A DNA stretch of 64,000 nt, from NCBI RefSeq assembly GCF_900143095.1, contig NZ_FRDA01000005.1:353889-417888 (forward strand). The letters run 5' to 3'. Made by a program: the position numbers and the translations under genes. Positions 54,893-64,000 of the stretch are shown here, in pieces; positions within the stretch are counted from its first letter, which is position 1; the number at the start of each line of letters is the position of its first letter. Under the pieces are notes generated by a model, which did not search any database, was not told the DNA's origin, and worked only from the letters and a program-made list of their open reading frames with translations. The DNA comes from Pseudomonas asturiensis (GTDB lineage Bacteria; Pseudomonadota; Gammaproteobacteria; Pseudomonadales; Pseudomonadaceae).

Positions 54893-56764
54893 ATGAACTA
54901 TCTTGAACCTCGTAACTATCTATCTGTTGCCCATCAAAACTTACTAACTGCTCAAGTAGATGATTATTTTTCGCCACTCGGCGCCGTTGCCATCCCCCCT
55001 TTCAGCTCGATTGCCGAAGTACTGGCTTTTCGCGCTTGGCGGCAACCTAATGCAATCGCCTTTATTAAACTAGTAGATGGCGAATGTGACGAAGTTTCGA
55101 TCAGCTATATTGAACTCTGGAAGTGTAGCTATCAATTAGCCAGTGCGCTGCAAGCATACGAGCCTCGGGGCAAAAGAGTCCTGATGTTGTTTGAAGCTGG
55201 CTTTGACTACATTGTTTCACTTTTCGGTGTGTTTCTCGCCGGTGCAGTTGCGGTCCCTGCATTTCCGCCCGTGGGGACTAGAGGGCTGGAACGACTGGCG
55301 CTGATCTGTGGTGATGCCCATCCGCAAATTGTGCTTACCAGCTCGCGTTTCATTCGCAGCGAGGATCGGGTCAATGCCTTGCTGTGCAGCGGCTTGCCCA
55401 AACCACAATGGGTGGATCTGGAGCAACTGGTCACTGAAGCCCCCTACCGGCCTGTGCCGAACATAGCGGCCGGCCAGTTGGCTTTGCTCCAGTACACCTC
55501 AGGTTCGACTTCAGCGCCCAAAGGCGTCATGTTGACACACGCCAACCTCTGCAGTAATTGCCGCAGCGCCAGTCTATGGATGGGTGACGCCAAGGATCGT
55601 ATAGGGTGCAGTTGGCTGCCTCCGTATCACGACATGGGCCTTATGGGCGGGATATTGCAACCGATTCATGATGGTTTTCTAACCATACTCATTACCCCCG
55701 CGCATTTTGTGCAACGACCTTTACGCTGGCTGGAAGCTGTGTCTCGGTATAAGGTCGCGGTCACCATCGCGCCCAATTTCGCTTTCGATTTTTGTGTTGA
55801 CAAGATCACTGATGCCGAGCTTGCAACAATCGACTTGAGCAGCCTCAAAGCAGTTTATTGCGGCGCAGAGCCGATACGGCCATCCACATTGGCACATTTC
55901 TCCGAACGCTTCGCCACGGCGGGTTTCAACCCAGCGGCTCTGGGGCCTTGCTATGGGCTGGCCGAAGCGACGGTGCTTGTGTCTGGCAAACCCCATGACC
56001 AAGCAATGTTCAGCACGCAAGTAAACCGAGACCGACTCGCCAGCGGCTCGCTGGTCATTGCAGACCCAGATGATGTCTCGGCGCTGAAGATTGTCAGCAG
56101 CGGTCGAGTGGCGCCAGGTCTTCGCATCGAAATTGTCGATCCGGCCAGCCAGCTACCGGTGTCTGACGGCCAGATCGGAGAGATCTGGGTTCAAGGTGGG
56201 AGCATAGGCTCAGGTTACTGGGGTAAAGAAGAACTGAGCGAACAGGTATTTCGTGCAAGGTTGCCGGATATCGAAGGATACTTCATGCGCACCGGCGATC
56301 TAGGGGCGCTTTACAGAGACGAGCTATTCGTCACCGGTCGACTCAAGGACCTGATCATTATTTCCGGGCGCAACCTCTATCCCCAAGATATGGAGCTGGC
56401 TGTAGAGCGCGCTGACTCATGCATCCGCAGCAATGGCTGTGTGGCATTTGGCCTGGATGACGGCAAGCAGGAACAACTAGCGATCGTCGTTGAGATCAAA
56501 CGCAGTGAAAAGCTGGATGAAATCCAGCAAGAACAACTGCGGCAGTTGATAACCGCCACTCTAGTCAGCCACTTCGGTGTGGCCCCTGCCCGAATCCATC
56601 TGAGCCCCATTGGAGGTGTTCCACTGACCACCAGCGGGAAGGTTCAGCGTCAGGCCACCCGGAGTGCCCTGCTTGATGGAACGTTGGCATGCTACGGAGC
56701 GAGCCGTGTCGCATCGAATACCTCGGCAGAGCTTGCCGAGCCAACTGCAGACGTCTTGTCATGA
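54893..56764 (+). CDS. Fatty acyl-AMP ligase (polyyne-type loading enzyme)
   Basis: 623 residues, ANL superfamily. Adenylation motifs: LLQYTSGSTSAPKGVMLTHA (A3, about residue 198-217), FMRTGDLGALY (A7 region) and LIIISGRNLYPQDMELAVE, which is typical of fatty acyl-AMP ligases rather than CoA ligases. It would activate a medium/long fatty acid as acyl-AMP and load it onto the operon's carrier protein. The start ATG overlaps a four-codon upstream frame and has only a weak ribosome-binding site. The stop overlaps the next start (ATGA). Related ligases open the caryoynencin and protegencin clusters. Confidence 0.93.
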   Translation: MNYLEPRNYLSVAHQNLLTAQVDDYFSPLGAVAIPPFSSIAEVLAFRAWRQPNAIAFIKLVDGECDEVSISYIELWKCSYQLASALQAYEPRGKRVLMLFEAGFDYIVSLFGVFLAGAVAVPAFPPVGTRGLERLALICGDAHPQIVLTSSRFIRSEDRVNALLCSGLPKPQWVDLEQLVTEAPYRPVPNIAAGQLALLQYTSGSTSAPKGVMLTHANLCSNCRSASLWMGDAKDRIGCSWLPPYHDMGLMGGILQPIHDGFLTILITPAHFVQRPLRWLEAVSRYKVAVTIAPNFAFDFCVDKITDAELATIDLSSLKAVYCGAEPIRPSTLAHFSERFATAGFNPAALGPCYGLAEATVLVSGKPHDQAMFSTQVNRDRLASGSLVIADPDDVSALKIVSSGRVAPGLRIEIVDPASQLPVSDGQIGEIWVQGGSIGSGYWGKEELSEQVFRARLPDIEGYFMRTGDLGALYRDELFVTGRLKDLIIISGRNLYPQDMELAVERADSCIRSNGCVAFGLDDGKQEQLAIVVEIKRSEKLDEIQQEQLRQLITATLVSHFGVAPARIHLSPIGGVPLTTSGKVQRQATRSALLDGTLACYGASRVASNTSAELAEPTADVLS

Positions 56765-57669
56765 CAGGCGTAAATTCGCCTATCGACCGTACAGGCCAAC
56801 GCGAACGTCAATTAGCTTGGCTGACTGTCGGTGTTCCGGCGGTGGGCACAATCTTCGCTCTGGTTCTGGCTTGGTATCAAGGCATAGGCTGGTTGGAGTT
56901 CACAGCGCTGGTGAGCATGTATTTGCTGACTGCCTTAGGTGTAGAGGTCGGCATGCACCGGTTTTTTTCGCATCATGCGTTCAAGGCCGGTCCGCGCGTC
57001 ACCGCGTTTTTTGGGATAGTCGGCTCAATGGCGGCCCAAGGGCCCATCCTGTTCTGGGCAGCCACACATCGCCAACATCACGCGTTTACAGATGGTGAAG
57101 GTGACCCGCATTCGCCGCGTCCCCTGAAGGAGGGCTTGGTAGGCAATATTCAGGGCTGGTGGCACGCGCACCTTGGCTGGCTCTTCAGTCTTAGAAAGCA
57201 GAACTGGAGCCAGTTCGTTCCTGACCTGCTCAGGGACCGCCTAGTAATGCAGATCAACCAGCGCTATTACTGGTGGATCATTTTAGGTCTGCTTATTCCC
57301 AGCGTGGTTTGCGGACTGCTCACCCAAAGCTTGGGAGGTGCTATCAGTGGCCTGCTGTGGGGCGGTTTCGTGCGGATTTTTCTGGTGGACCACGCCACTT
57401 GGTGTATCAACTCCTTAGCTCACAGGGTCGGCGGCCGCGACTATGAGACCCGCGACACCAGTCGCAACGTTTTCTGGCTGGCCATTCCGACAGTAGGTGG
57501 CGGCTGGCACAACAACCACCACGCCTTTCCGGCACTGGCCCACGCAGGTTTAAAACCTTGGCAACTGGATATCGGCGGAATGTTCATTGAGCTACTCGCG
57601 ATGTACGGACTTGTCTGGGATGTAAAGCGGCCTAGCTCGCCAGTGGCTGCAGAATCTACAGAACGCTAA
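56761..57669 (+). CDS. Membrane fatty acid desaturase 1
   Basis: 302 residues from ATG 56761, overlapping the ligase stop; the longer frame is rejected as it runs inside the ligase. Four hydrophobic spans and the three histidine boxes of stearoyl-CoA-type desaturases: HRFFSHH (about 66), HRQHH (about 104) and HNNHH (about 251), which bind the diiron centre. In polyyne clusters such enzymes act on carrier-bound chains to form double and then triple bonds (acetylenases). Shares about the same layout as the next gene, so the pair probably arose by duplication. Confidence 0.93.
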   Translation: MTGVNSPIDRTGQRERQLAWLTVGVPAVGTIFALVLAWYQGIGWLEFTALVSMYLLTALGVEVGMHRFFSHHAFKAGPRVTAFFGIVGSMAAQGPILFWAATHRQHHAFTDGEGDPHSPRPLKEGLVGNIQGWWHAHLGWLFSLRKQNWSQFVPDLLRDRLVMQINQRYYWWIILGLLIPSVVCGLLTQSLGGAISGLLWGGFVRIFLVDHATWCINSLAHRVGGRDYETRDTSRNVFWLAIPTVGGGWHNNHHAFPALAHAGLKPWQLDIGGMFIELLAMYGLVWDVKRPSSPVAAESTER

Positions 57670-57699
57670 TTGCCGGAACGATCTATAAGGAAGCTATTC

Positions 57700-58650
57700 A
57701 TGGAAGAAATAGTCCCAACCAGAGCTACGTCCGAAATAGGCGGCGTCGCTCGGCTAAGTCCAGCGGCTGCTAAAACCAAGGCACGAGTCGCGTTAGCGGT
57801 AATGTTGGTGCCTCTACTCGGCGCCTTCGAGGCAATCCGTTTGTGGATCACGGACTATGCTCATTCTCTGGATTTTATCCTCTTCGGTGTGCTCTATGCG
57901 GTCCAGATGTTTGGGGTCTCGATGGGTTATCACCGCTACCTTGCTCATCGTGCTTTCAAGACCTCACGTGTGATGAGCAGTCTGATGCTGATCGCCGGCT
58001 CCATGGCGGCGCAGGGACCTATCCTCTTTTGGGTCACTACCCATCGCCGGCATCACGCCTATAGCGACCAGCACGGTGACCCGCATTCTCCCAATCTCAT
58101 GGGTCAGGACCGCTGGTCGAGGGCCAAGGGACTTTGGCATGCGCATATGCCTTGGATGATCGCGCCAGACATGTCCAGCTGGAATTATTTCGCGCCTGAC
58201 ATTCTTAGGGACCGTCGATTATTTTTCTACAACCAGACCTACCTTATGTGGGTGGCATTGGGCGTTGCCCTACCTGCAGCGATCGGCGGCTTGGCGACCC
58301 AGAGTTGGTCTGGTGCCTGGAGCGGGCTTATCTTCGGCGGTTTAGCGCGGATCTTCGTCGCCAATCAAGCGGCTTGGTGTGTGGGCTCCATCTGCCACCG
58401 CTATGGCCGCCGGCCATTCGTGACGCACGACCAGAGCACAAACAACTGGCTTATCGCGATCCTTACCTTCGGTGAGGGCTTGCAAAACAATCACCATGCT
58501 TTTCCTGCTTGGTACCGGCATGGCGTGCACTGGTGGGAACCCGATTTATCGGGTTGGACATTGGCATTAATGGGCAAACTGGGACTGGTTTCTGACCTGC
58601 GCTCACCGTCTCATGGAATGATCGATAAGGTTCGCAAACGTCAGGCCTAG
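57700..58650 (+). CDS. Membrane fatty acid desaturase 2
   Basis: 316 residues from ATG 57700, with AAGGAAG just upstream (a TTG at 57670 is an alternative). Histidine boxes HRYLAHR (about 79), HRRHH (about 115) and QNNHH (about 262; Gln replaces the usual His at the first position). Hydrophobic spans as in desaturase 1, with the shared GSMAAQGPILFW stretch. Expected to perform a different regio-step of the desaturation series. 58 bases separate it from the carrier-protein start. Confidence 0.93.
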   Translation: MEEIVPTRATSEIGGVARLSPAAAKTKARVALAVMLVPLLGAFEAIRLWITDYAHSLDFILFGVLYAVQMFGVSMGYHRYLAHRAFKTSRVMSSLMLIAGSMAAQGPILFWVTTHRRHHAYSDQHGDPHSPNLMGQDRWSRAKGLWHAHMPWMIAPDMSSWNYFAPDILRDRRLFFYNQTYLMWVALGVALPAAIGGLATQSWSGAWSGLIFGGLARIFVANQAAWCVGSICHRYGRRPFVTHDQSTNNWLIAILTFGEGLQNNHHAFPAWYRHGVHWWEPDLSGWTLALMGKLGLVSDLRSPSHGMIDKVRKRQA

Positions 58651-58708
58651 TCCTGAAAAGCGTGGTCCGGCAGTAGTGAAACTAACACAGCTAATTAAGG
58701 AAGATTCT

Positions 58709-59028
58709 ATGTCCAATTTCATTTCCAATTTACTGAACACCTTAAGTTTTTCGGAAAAAAACAGACCACAGTTGAAATTAATGAAGAAAGCATCAAGCAA
58801 TGGCTTGTACTGAAAATGAGTGTTTTATTGAAGATCGAGCCATCGGAGGTCGACTGCGCCCGCAGTTTCGAGTCCTATGGACTTGACTCGCTAGTGGCGG
58901 TGAACGTGGCGGGTGACCTCGAAAAGTTTATGGAGCAACGCCTTTCCCCGGCATTGCTTTTCGAATATTGCAGCATTAACGATCTTTCCAAATATCTGGC
59001 CAATGAACTGACCACATCCGAAGTTTAA
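58709..59028 (+). CDS. Acyl carrier protein, split by an apparent -1 frameshift
   Basis: The zero frame starts at ATG 58709 (AAGGA eight bases before) and gives MSNFISNLLNTLSFSEKN..., then stops at 58813. The -1 frame runs to 59028 and gives a carrier protein with the phosphopantetheine site YGLDSLVAVNV (DSL Ser). Joining the frames at the A-AAA-AAC run at 58756-58762 yields about 106 residues, the right length, including TVEINEESIKQWLVLKMSVL as helix 1. Without the shift, only a helix-1-less fragment from ATG 58816 with no ribosome-binding site could be made. One added A would also restore the frame, so mutation, sequencing error or true frameshifting are all open. Confidence 0.85.
58756..58762 (+). 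other. A-AAA-AAC slippery heptamer in the carrier-protein gene
   Basis: In the frame of ATG 58709 the codons read GAA AAA AAC, so the last A of GAA plus AAAAAAC form the classic X-XXY-YYZ heptamer for -1 slippage. Slipping back one base leads exactly into the carrier-protein frame (CAG ACC ACA GTT). A strong downstream stem-loop was not seen. Confidence 0.75.
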
Positions 59029-59046
59029 CTTTGCAGGAGCTTGGCC

Positions 59047-61026
59047 ATGGCCTTTGTACAAATGCCCACGCAAAAAACGGATAAGTTCGACCACCTGATG
59101 CAGCGCTCACAATCGCTGGAAGGTGTACGCCTAACCGATGCAATCCCAAAGCACCTGTTCCAGCCTCGGATAGGCCGTGGGCTGCTCAGCTTCGTGGTCA
59201 GCTACATGCTGTACATCGTGGCTACGGTGGCCGTCGCTCACGTGCACTGGATGTTCTACGTACCGCTATGGTTGATTGCAGGTCTGGGCGGATGGGGCTT
59301 GTTCTGCGTCGCCCACGATTGCGGACACAACTCGTTTTCCCGTAATCGCACCTTTAACCATATTCTAGGGCATATCGCCTTGCTGCCGTTGCTGTACCCC
59401 TTCCATGGCTGGCGTCACATGCACAACATGCATCATGCTAACACCAACAATTTGGAAATGGACGTCGATTGGCGTCCGGTACTGCGTGTGCAATACGACG
59501 CCATGCCCTGGTGGGACAAGCTGGTCTACAAGAGCACCCGTAGTTGGTTATTCTGGCTGGGCACAGTCAATTATCAACGTCACTCTGGCTTCCGTCCATC
59601 GATGTTTCCTAAGCTGGAGGCTCGTAACGAAGTTCGCCGTTCTATCCTGTTCACTGTCTTAGCAGCATTGATCGGCTTGCCCACACTAGTGTACTTCACC
59701 GGTTTCGTAGGGCTTTTTCTATATTTCGTCGCTCCATGGCTGGCGATCCACGCCTGGTTCAGCTTGACCACTATGATGCATCACATCAGTGATGATACCC
59801 CGTTCCTAACCACAGAGAACTGGAGCTTCAACAGCAGCCGCTTGTTGCTGACCACTGACTATATGTATCCCAAATGGCTGCTGTTTCTCACCCACTACAT
59901 CTCGGTACACACCGCTCACCATGTGGCGCCGATCATTCCACACTACAATCTGCCCGAAGCCCAGGCGGCGCTAAAGACGGCCTTTCCAGGTATGGTTCGA
60001 GAAAAAACCATGACTGTGCAAGATGTCTGGAACGTGGCGCGTCATTGTCATCTTTACGATCCAGTCAACGGCTTTTATGAATCTTTCGACCAGTCCGTCC
60101 GTACTGCCGCGGACATCAGAAAGCCAAGGGCAAGAACAGCCGACAAACTGCGAACCATGAAGCAAACACTGTTGCGCACCTACATTGGACTCTTGGGAGC
60201 GATCTCGGTGAACACAGCAGGCTCCAAAGCCGCAGATTTGTTCGGCTACACTCGCGAGCATATCAAACAGCCTGACAAGAAAAGGAGCCCACTGGGCGCC
60301 CATAGCTTCCATATCAAAGGTAACCAAGGCGCTACCCAGGGCTATCAATGGGGCTCGGGTGATCAGACCATTCTACTAGTCCATGGCTGGGGAGCTGACA
60401 GTCGCAGCCTCTACTCGTTCACGCGCACCCTACAACGTCAAGGATTCAAGGTCGCGGCCTTCGATGCTCCCGCTCATGGTGTATCGCCGGGCTCCCTTAG
60501 CACCATGACTGAGTTCAAGGATGCGGTAAAAGCGGCGATCGTTTCGTTGGGCAGCGTTGCTGGAATCGTGGCACATTCTCTGGGCGGTATTGCTGCCACC
60601 GGGGCGCTCGCCGAACTAAGCCACAGCCATAGGATCAAGGCCCTTTGCCTGCTGGGTGCACCCGCCAACCTGCCGGTGGTGATCGAACGATGGGCCAATG
60701 GCTATCTGAAACTTACACCGGAAATAGTCCAGGCCATGCACCGCGAACTGTGGAAGCGCAACGGCGTACCTGTCCAGCACTGGGATATTCCGGCCCTGAG
60801 CAGCGCCCTGCAACTCCCGACGCTAATACTGCATGACCTGACCGATCCGATAGTGCCGTTTTGTGAGGCGCAACAGATCGTTAAGAACATGCCGTGGGCA
60901 AAACTGGCATCGGTGTCCGGGCTTGGTCATGTACGAATTCTATCCAACAATGAGGTGCTGGAGCAGGTTGCGCAGTTCTTCGTCGTCAATATCAAGGTTG
61001 CCGAAGCGGCGCGGGTCAGCGCATGA
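59047..61026 (+). CDS. Desaturase-hydrolase fusion protein
   Basis: 659 residues from ATG 59047, AGGAG seven bases upstream. N-terminal FADS-type desaturase (about 1-345) with boxes HDCGH (about 90), HNMHH (about 127) and HTAHH (about 284), a charged linker (about 355-425), then an alpha/beta hydrolase (about 430-650) with LVHGWG, nucleophile AHSLGG (Ser about 511), DLTDPIVP and GLGHVRIL (catalytic His). The desaturase half may make the terminal alkyne and the hydrolase half release the chain. Similar bifunctional proteins occur in protegencin-type clusters. The hydrolase half ends like the gene at 61300 (SGLGH-x-x-IL). Confidence 0.92.
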   Translation: MAFVQMPTQKTDKFDHLMQRSQSLEGVRLTDAIPKHLFQPRIGRGLLSFVVSYMLYIVATVAVAHVHWMFYVPLWLIAGLGGWGLFCVAHDCGHNSFSRNRTFNHILGHIALLPLLYPFHGWRHMHNMHHANTNNLEMDVDWRPVLRVQYDAMPWWDKLVYKSTRSWLFWLGTVNYQRHSGFRPSMFPKLEARNEVRRSILFTVLAALIGLPTLVYFTGFVGLFLYFVAPWLAIHAWFSLTTMMHHISDDTPFLTTENWSFNSSRLLLTTDYMYPKWLLFLTHYISVHTAHHVAPIIPHYNLPEAQAALKTAFPGMVREKTMTVQDVWNVARHCHLYDPVNGFYESFDQSVRTAADIRKPRARTADKLRTMKQTLLRTYIGLLGAISVNTAGSKAADLFGYTREHIKQPDKKRSPLGAHSFHIKGNQGATQGYQWGSGDQTILLVHGWGADSRSLYSFTRTLQRQGFKVAAFDAPAHGVSPGSLSTMTEFKDAVKAAIVSLGSVAGIVAHSLGGIAATGALAELSHSHRIKALCLLGAPANLPVVIERWANGYLKLTPEIVQAMHRELWKRNGVPVQHWDIPALSSALQLPTLILHDLTDPIVPFCEAQQIVKNMPWAKLASVSGLGHVRILSNNEVLEQVAQFFVVNIKVAEAARVSA

Positions 61027-61262
61027 AAACGACGGAAGCCCCCTTTAATGATGGTCAACCGCCTATGACTGCCTATGCTGAGAGCGCTGCGGCCGAATCC
61101 GGCGTGTGGATGTGCCTAATCTGCGGCTGGATCTACAACCAACAGCTTGGCGACCCCGACTCCGGAGTGCCTCCGGGAACAGCTTGGGACGACGTCAGCG
61201 ACGACTGGACCTGTCCGGAATGCGGCGTCAGCAAGCTGGACTTCAACATGGTGAGGCTGTGA
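61023..61262 (+). CDS. Rubredoxin
   Basis: 79 residues; its ATG overlaps the fusion gene stop. Two CxxC motifs, CLICGW (about 31) and CPECGV (about 64), ligate one Fe; DPDSGVPPGTAWDDVSDDW between them is the rubredoxin core. The N-terminal 25 residues are an extension. It should shuttle electrons to the diiron desaturases. The reductase that feeds it is not obvious in the cluster; the flavoprotein at 62223 is the only redox candidate. Confidence 0.95.
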   Translation: MKTTEAPFNDGQPPMTAYAESAAAESGVWMCLICGWIYNQQLGDPDSGVPPGTAWDDVSDDWTCPECGVSKLDFNMVRL

Positions 61263-61299
61263 ACCGAGACTTGATCTCAGCAGTCAATGAGGACAGAAG

Positions 61300-63677
<2,378 letters not shown>

Positions 63678-63717
63678 CTATTGCCCAAGCCTCTTTCACT
63701 AAGGATGCTCCGATCAA

Positions 63718-63739
63718 CTTGCCGCGCGTCAGCGGCAAG
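63718..63739 (+). terminator. Hairpin after the operon
   Basis: Perfect 8-bp stem CTTGCCGC / GCGGCAAG with a 6-base loop, 40 bases after the last stop. No T tract follows, so it is a weak terminator candidate, or structure in the end of the adjoining IS. Confidence 0.35.
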
Positions 63740-63826
63740 TCGAAAATGCACTCGGCAAACAGCGCTATTCGCTGAAAATGGCCTGGTGCAGCCTGCGTTG
63801 AGGGCATTTTCGCCCGGTTTCCCGTG

Positions 63827-64000
63827 TTAAACGCGCAACTCACCCATACCCATCAGCTGTTTTCGAGCCATCCACAGATTCGACAGGGCGAACAGCGTGG
63901 TCAGCTGAGCTGTGTTTTTCACCAGCCCACGAAAGCGCACTTTCACGTAGCCAAACTGACGCTTGATTACGCGAAACGGATGCTCGACCTTGGCCCGTGT
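63827..64000 (-). CDS. IS5-family transposase, 3' end (partial)
   Basis: The window ends inside this gene. The last 57 residues read [20 protein letters not shown], then [12 protein letters not shown] and [15 protein letters not shown], the C-terminus of IS5-group (IS1106-like) transposases, with the catalytic Glu in VEHPFR. It is a different element from the remnant at 51650. It marks the right edge of the biosynthetic cluster; whether the rest of the element is intact lies outside the window. Confidence 0.88.
   Translation of the reverse strand, partial: TRAKVEHPFRVIKRQFGYVKVRFRGLVKNTAQLTTLFALSNLWMARKQLMGMGELRV

Noticed and set aside
54651..54896. 81-residue + strand frame before the ligase gene
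   Set aside because: It lies antisense to the regulator start and across AT-rich promoter DNA, with no good start; only its last four codons as a mini frame seemed worth noting.

Overview
The window looks like chromosomal DNA of a fluorescent-lineage Pseudomonas. The gene order fliF-fliG...fliA-cheYZAB-motCD-parC-parP-cheW-DUF2802, followed by apt, anr, hemN and a ccoNOQP-GHIS block, is the order known from Pseudomonas, and the Anr, FleN and FlhA proteins are close to P. aeruginosa sequences known to me. A plant-associated (P. syringae/viridiflava-like) strain is possible, but that is inference. No tRNA, rRNA or CRISPR array was seen.

Region 1 (1-28429, all + strand) is the flagellar and chemotaxis locus. 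It holds the end of fliF, fliGHIJ, an hsbA-hsbR-hptB signalling module, fliK, the fliLMNOPQR-flhB export and switch operon, flhA, flhF, fleN, fliA, cheYZAB, the MotCD stator, the polar-array factors ParC and ParP, cheW and a DUF2802 gene. Good sigma-54 (-24/-12) promoters lie upstream of fliK, fliL and flhA. CheA carries four copies of a short acidic motif where a P2 domain would normally sit.

Region 2 (28445-42245, mostly - strand) is the micro-aerobic respiration block: apt, anr, hemN with an ANR box, a DsbD_2-type membrane protein, and a single cbb3 oxidase operon with its assembly genes. An orphan minus-strand terminator sits upstream of ccoN. An alpha/beta hydrolase and a hypothetical gene close the block.

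Region 3 (42299-51381) is an accessory surface or adhesin island. Four related proteins built from Ig-like repeats, with no visible signal peptide, surround a pertactin-type autotransporter.

Region 4 (51650-53500) is a graveyard of mobile elements: an IS5-type remnant with both terminal inverted repeats but a deleted transposase, an IS66 transposase fragment, and an 18-bp direct repeat.

Region 5 (53550-63677) is the most interesting part. It is a compact biosynthetic cluster of the bacterial polyyne type (compare caryoynencin, cepacin and protegencin): a divergent GlxA-like AraC regulator, a fatty acyl-AMP ligase, two membrane desaturases, an acyl carrier protein, a desaturase-hydrolase fusion, a rubredoxin, a second alpha/beta hydrolase and a dihydrolipoamide dehydrogenase. 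Genes overlap or nearly touch. Expected flow: the ligase loads a fatty acid onto the carrier protein, the three desaturases with rubredoxin as electron carrier introduce double and triple bonds, and a hydrolase releases the product. The carrier-protein gene is split by a -1 frameshift exactly at an A-AAA-AAC slippery heptamer. The cluster is followed at 63827 by the 3' end of another IS5-family transposase, so it is bracketed by mobile-element DNA.
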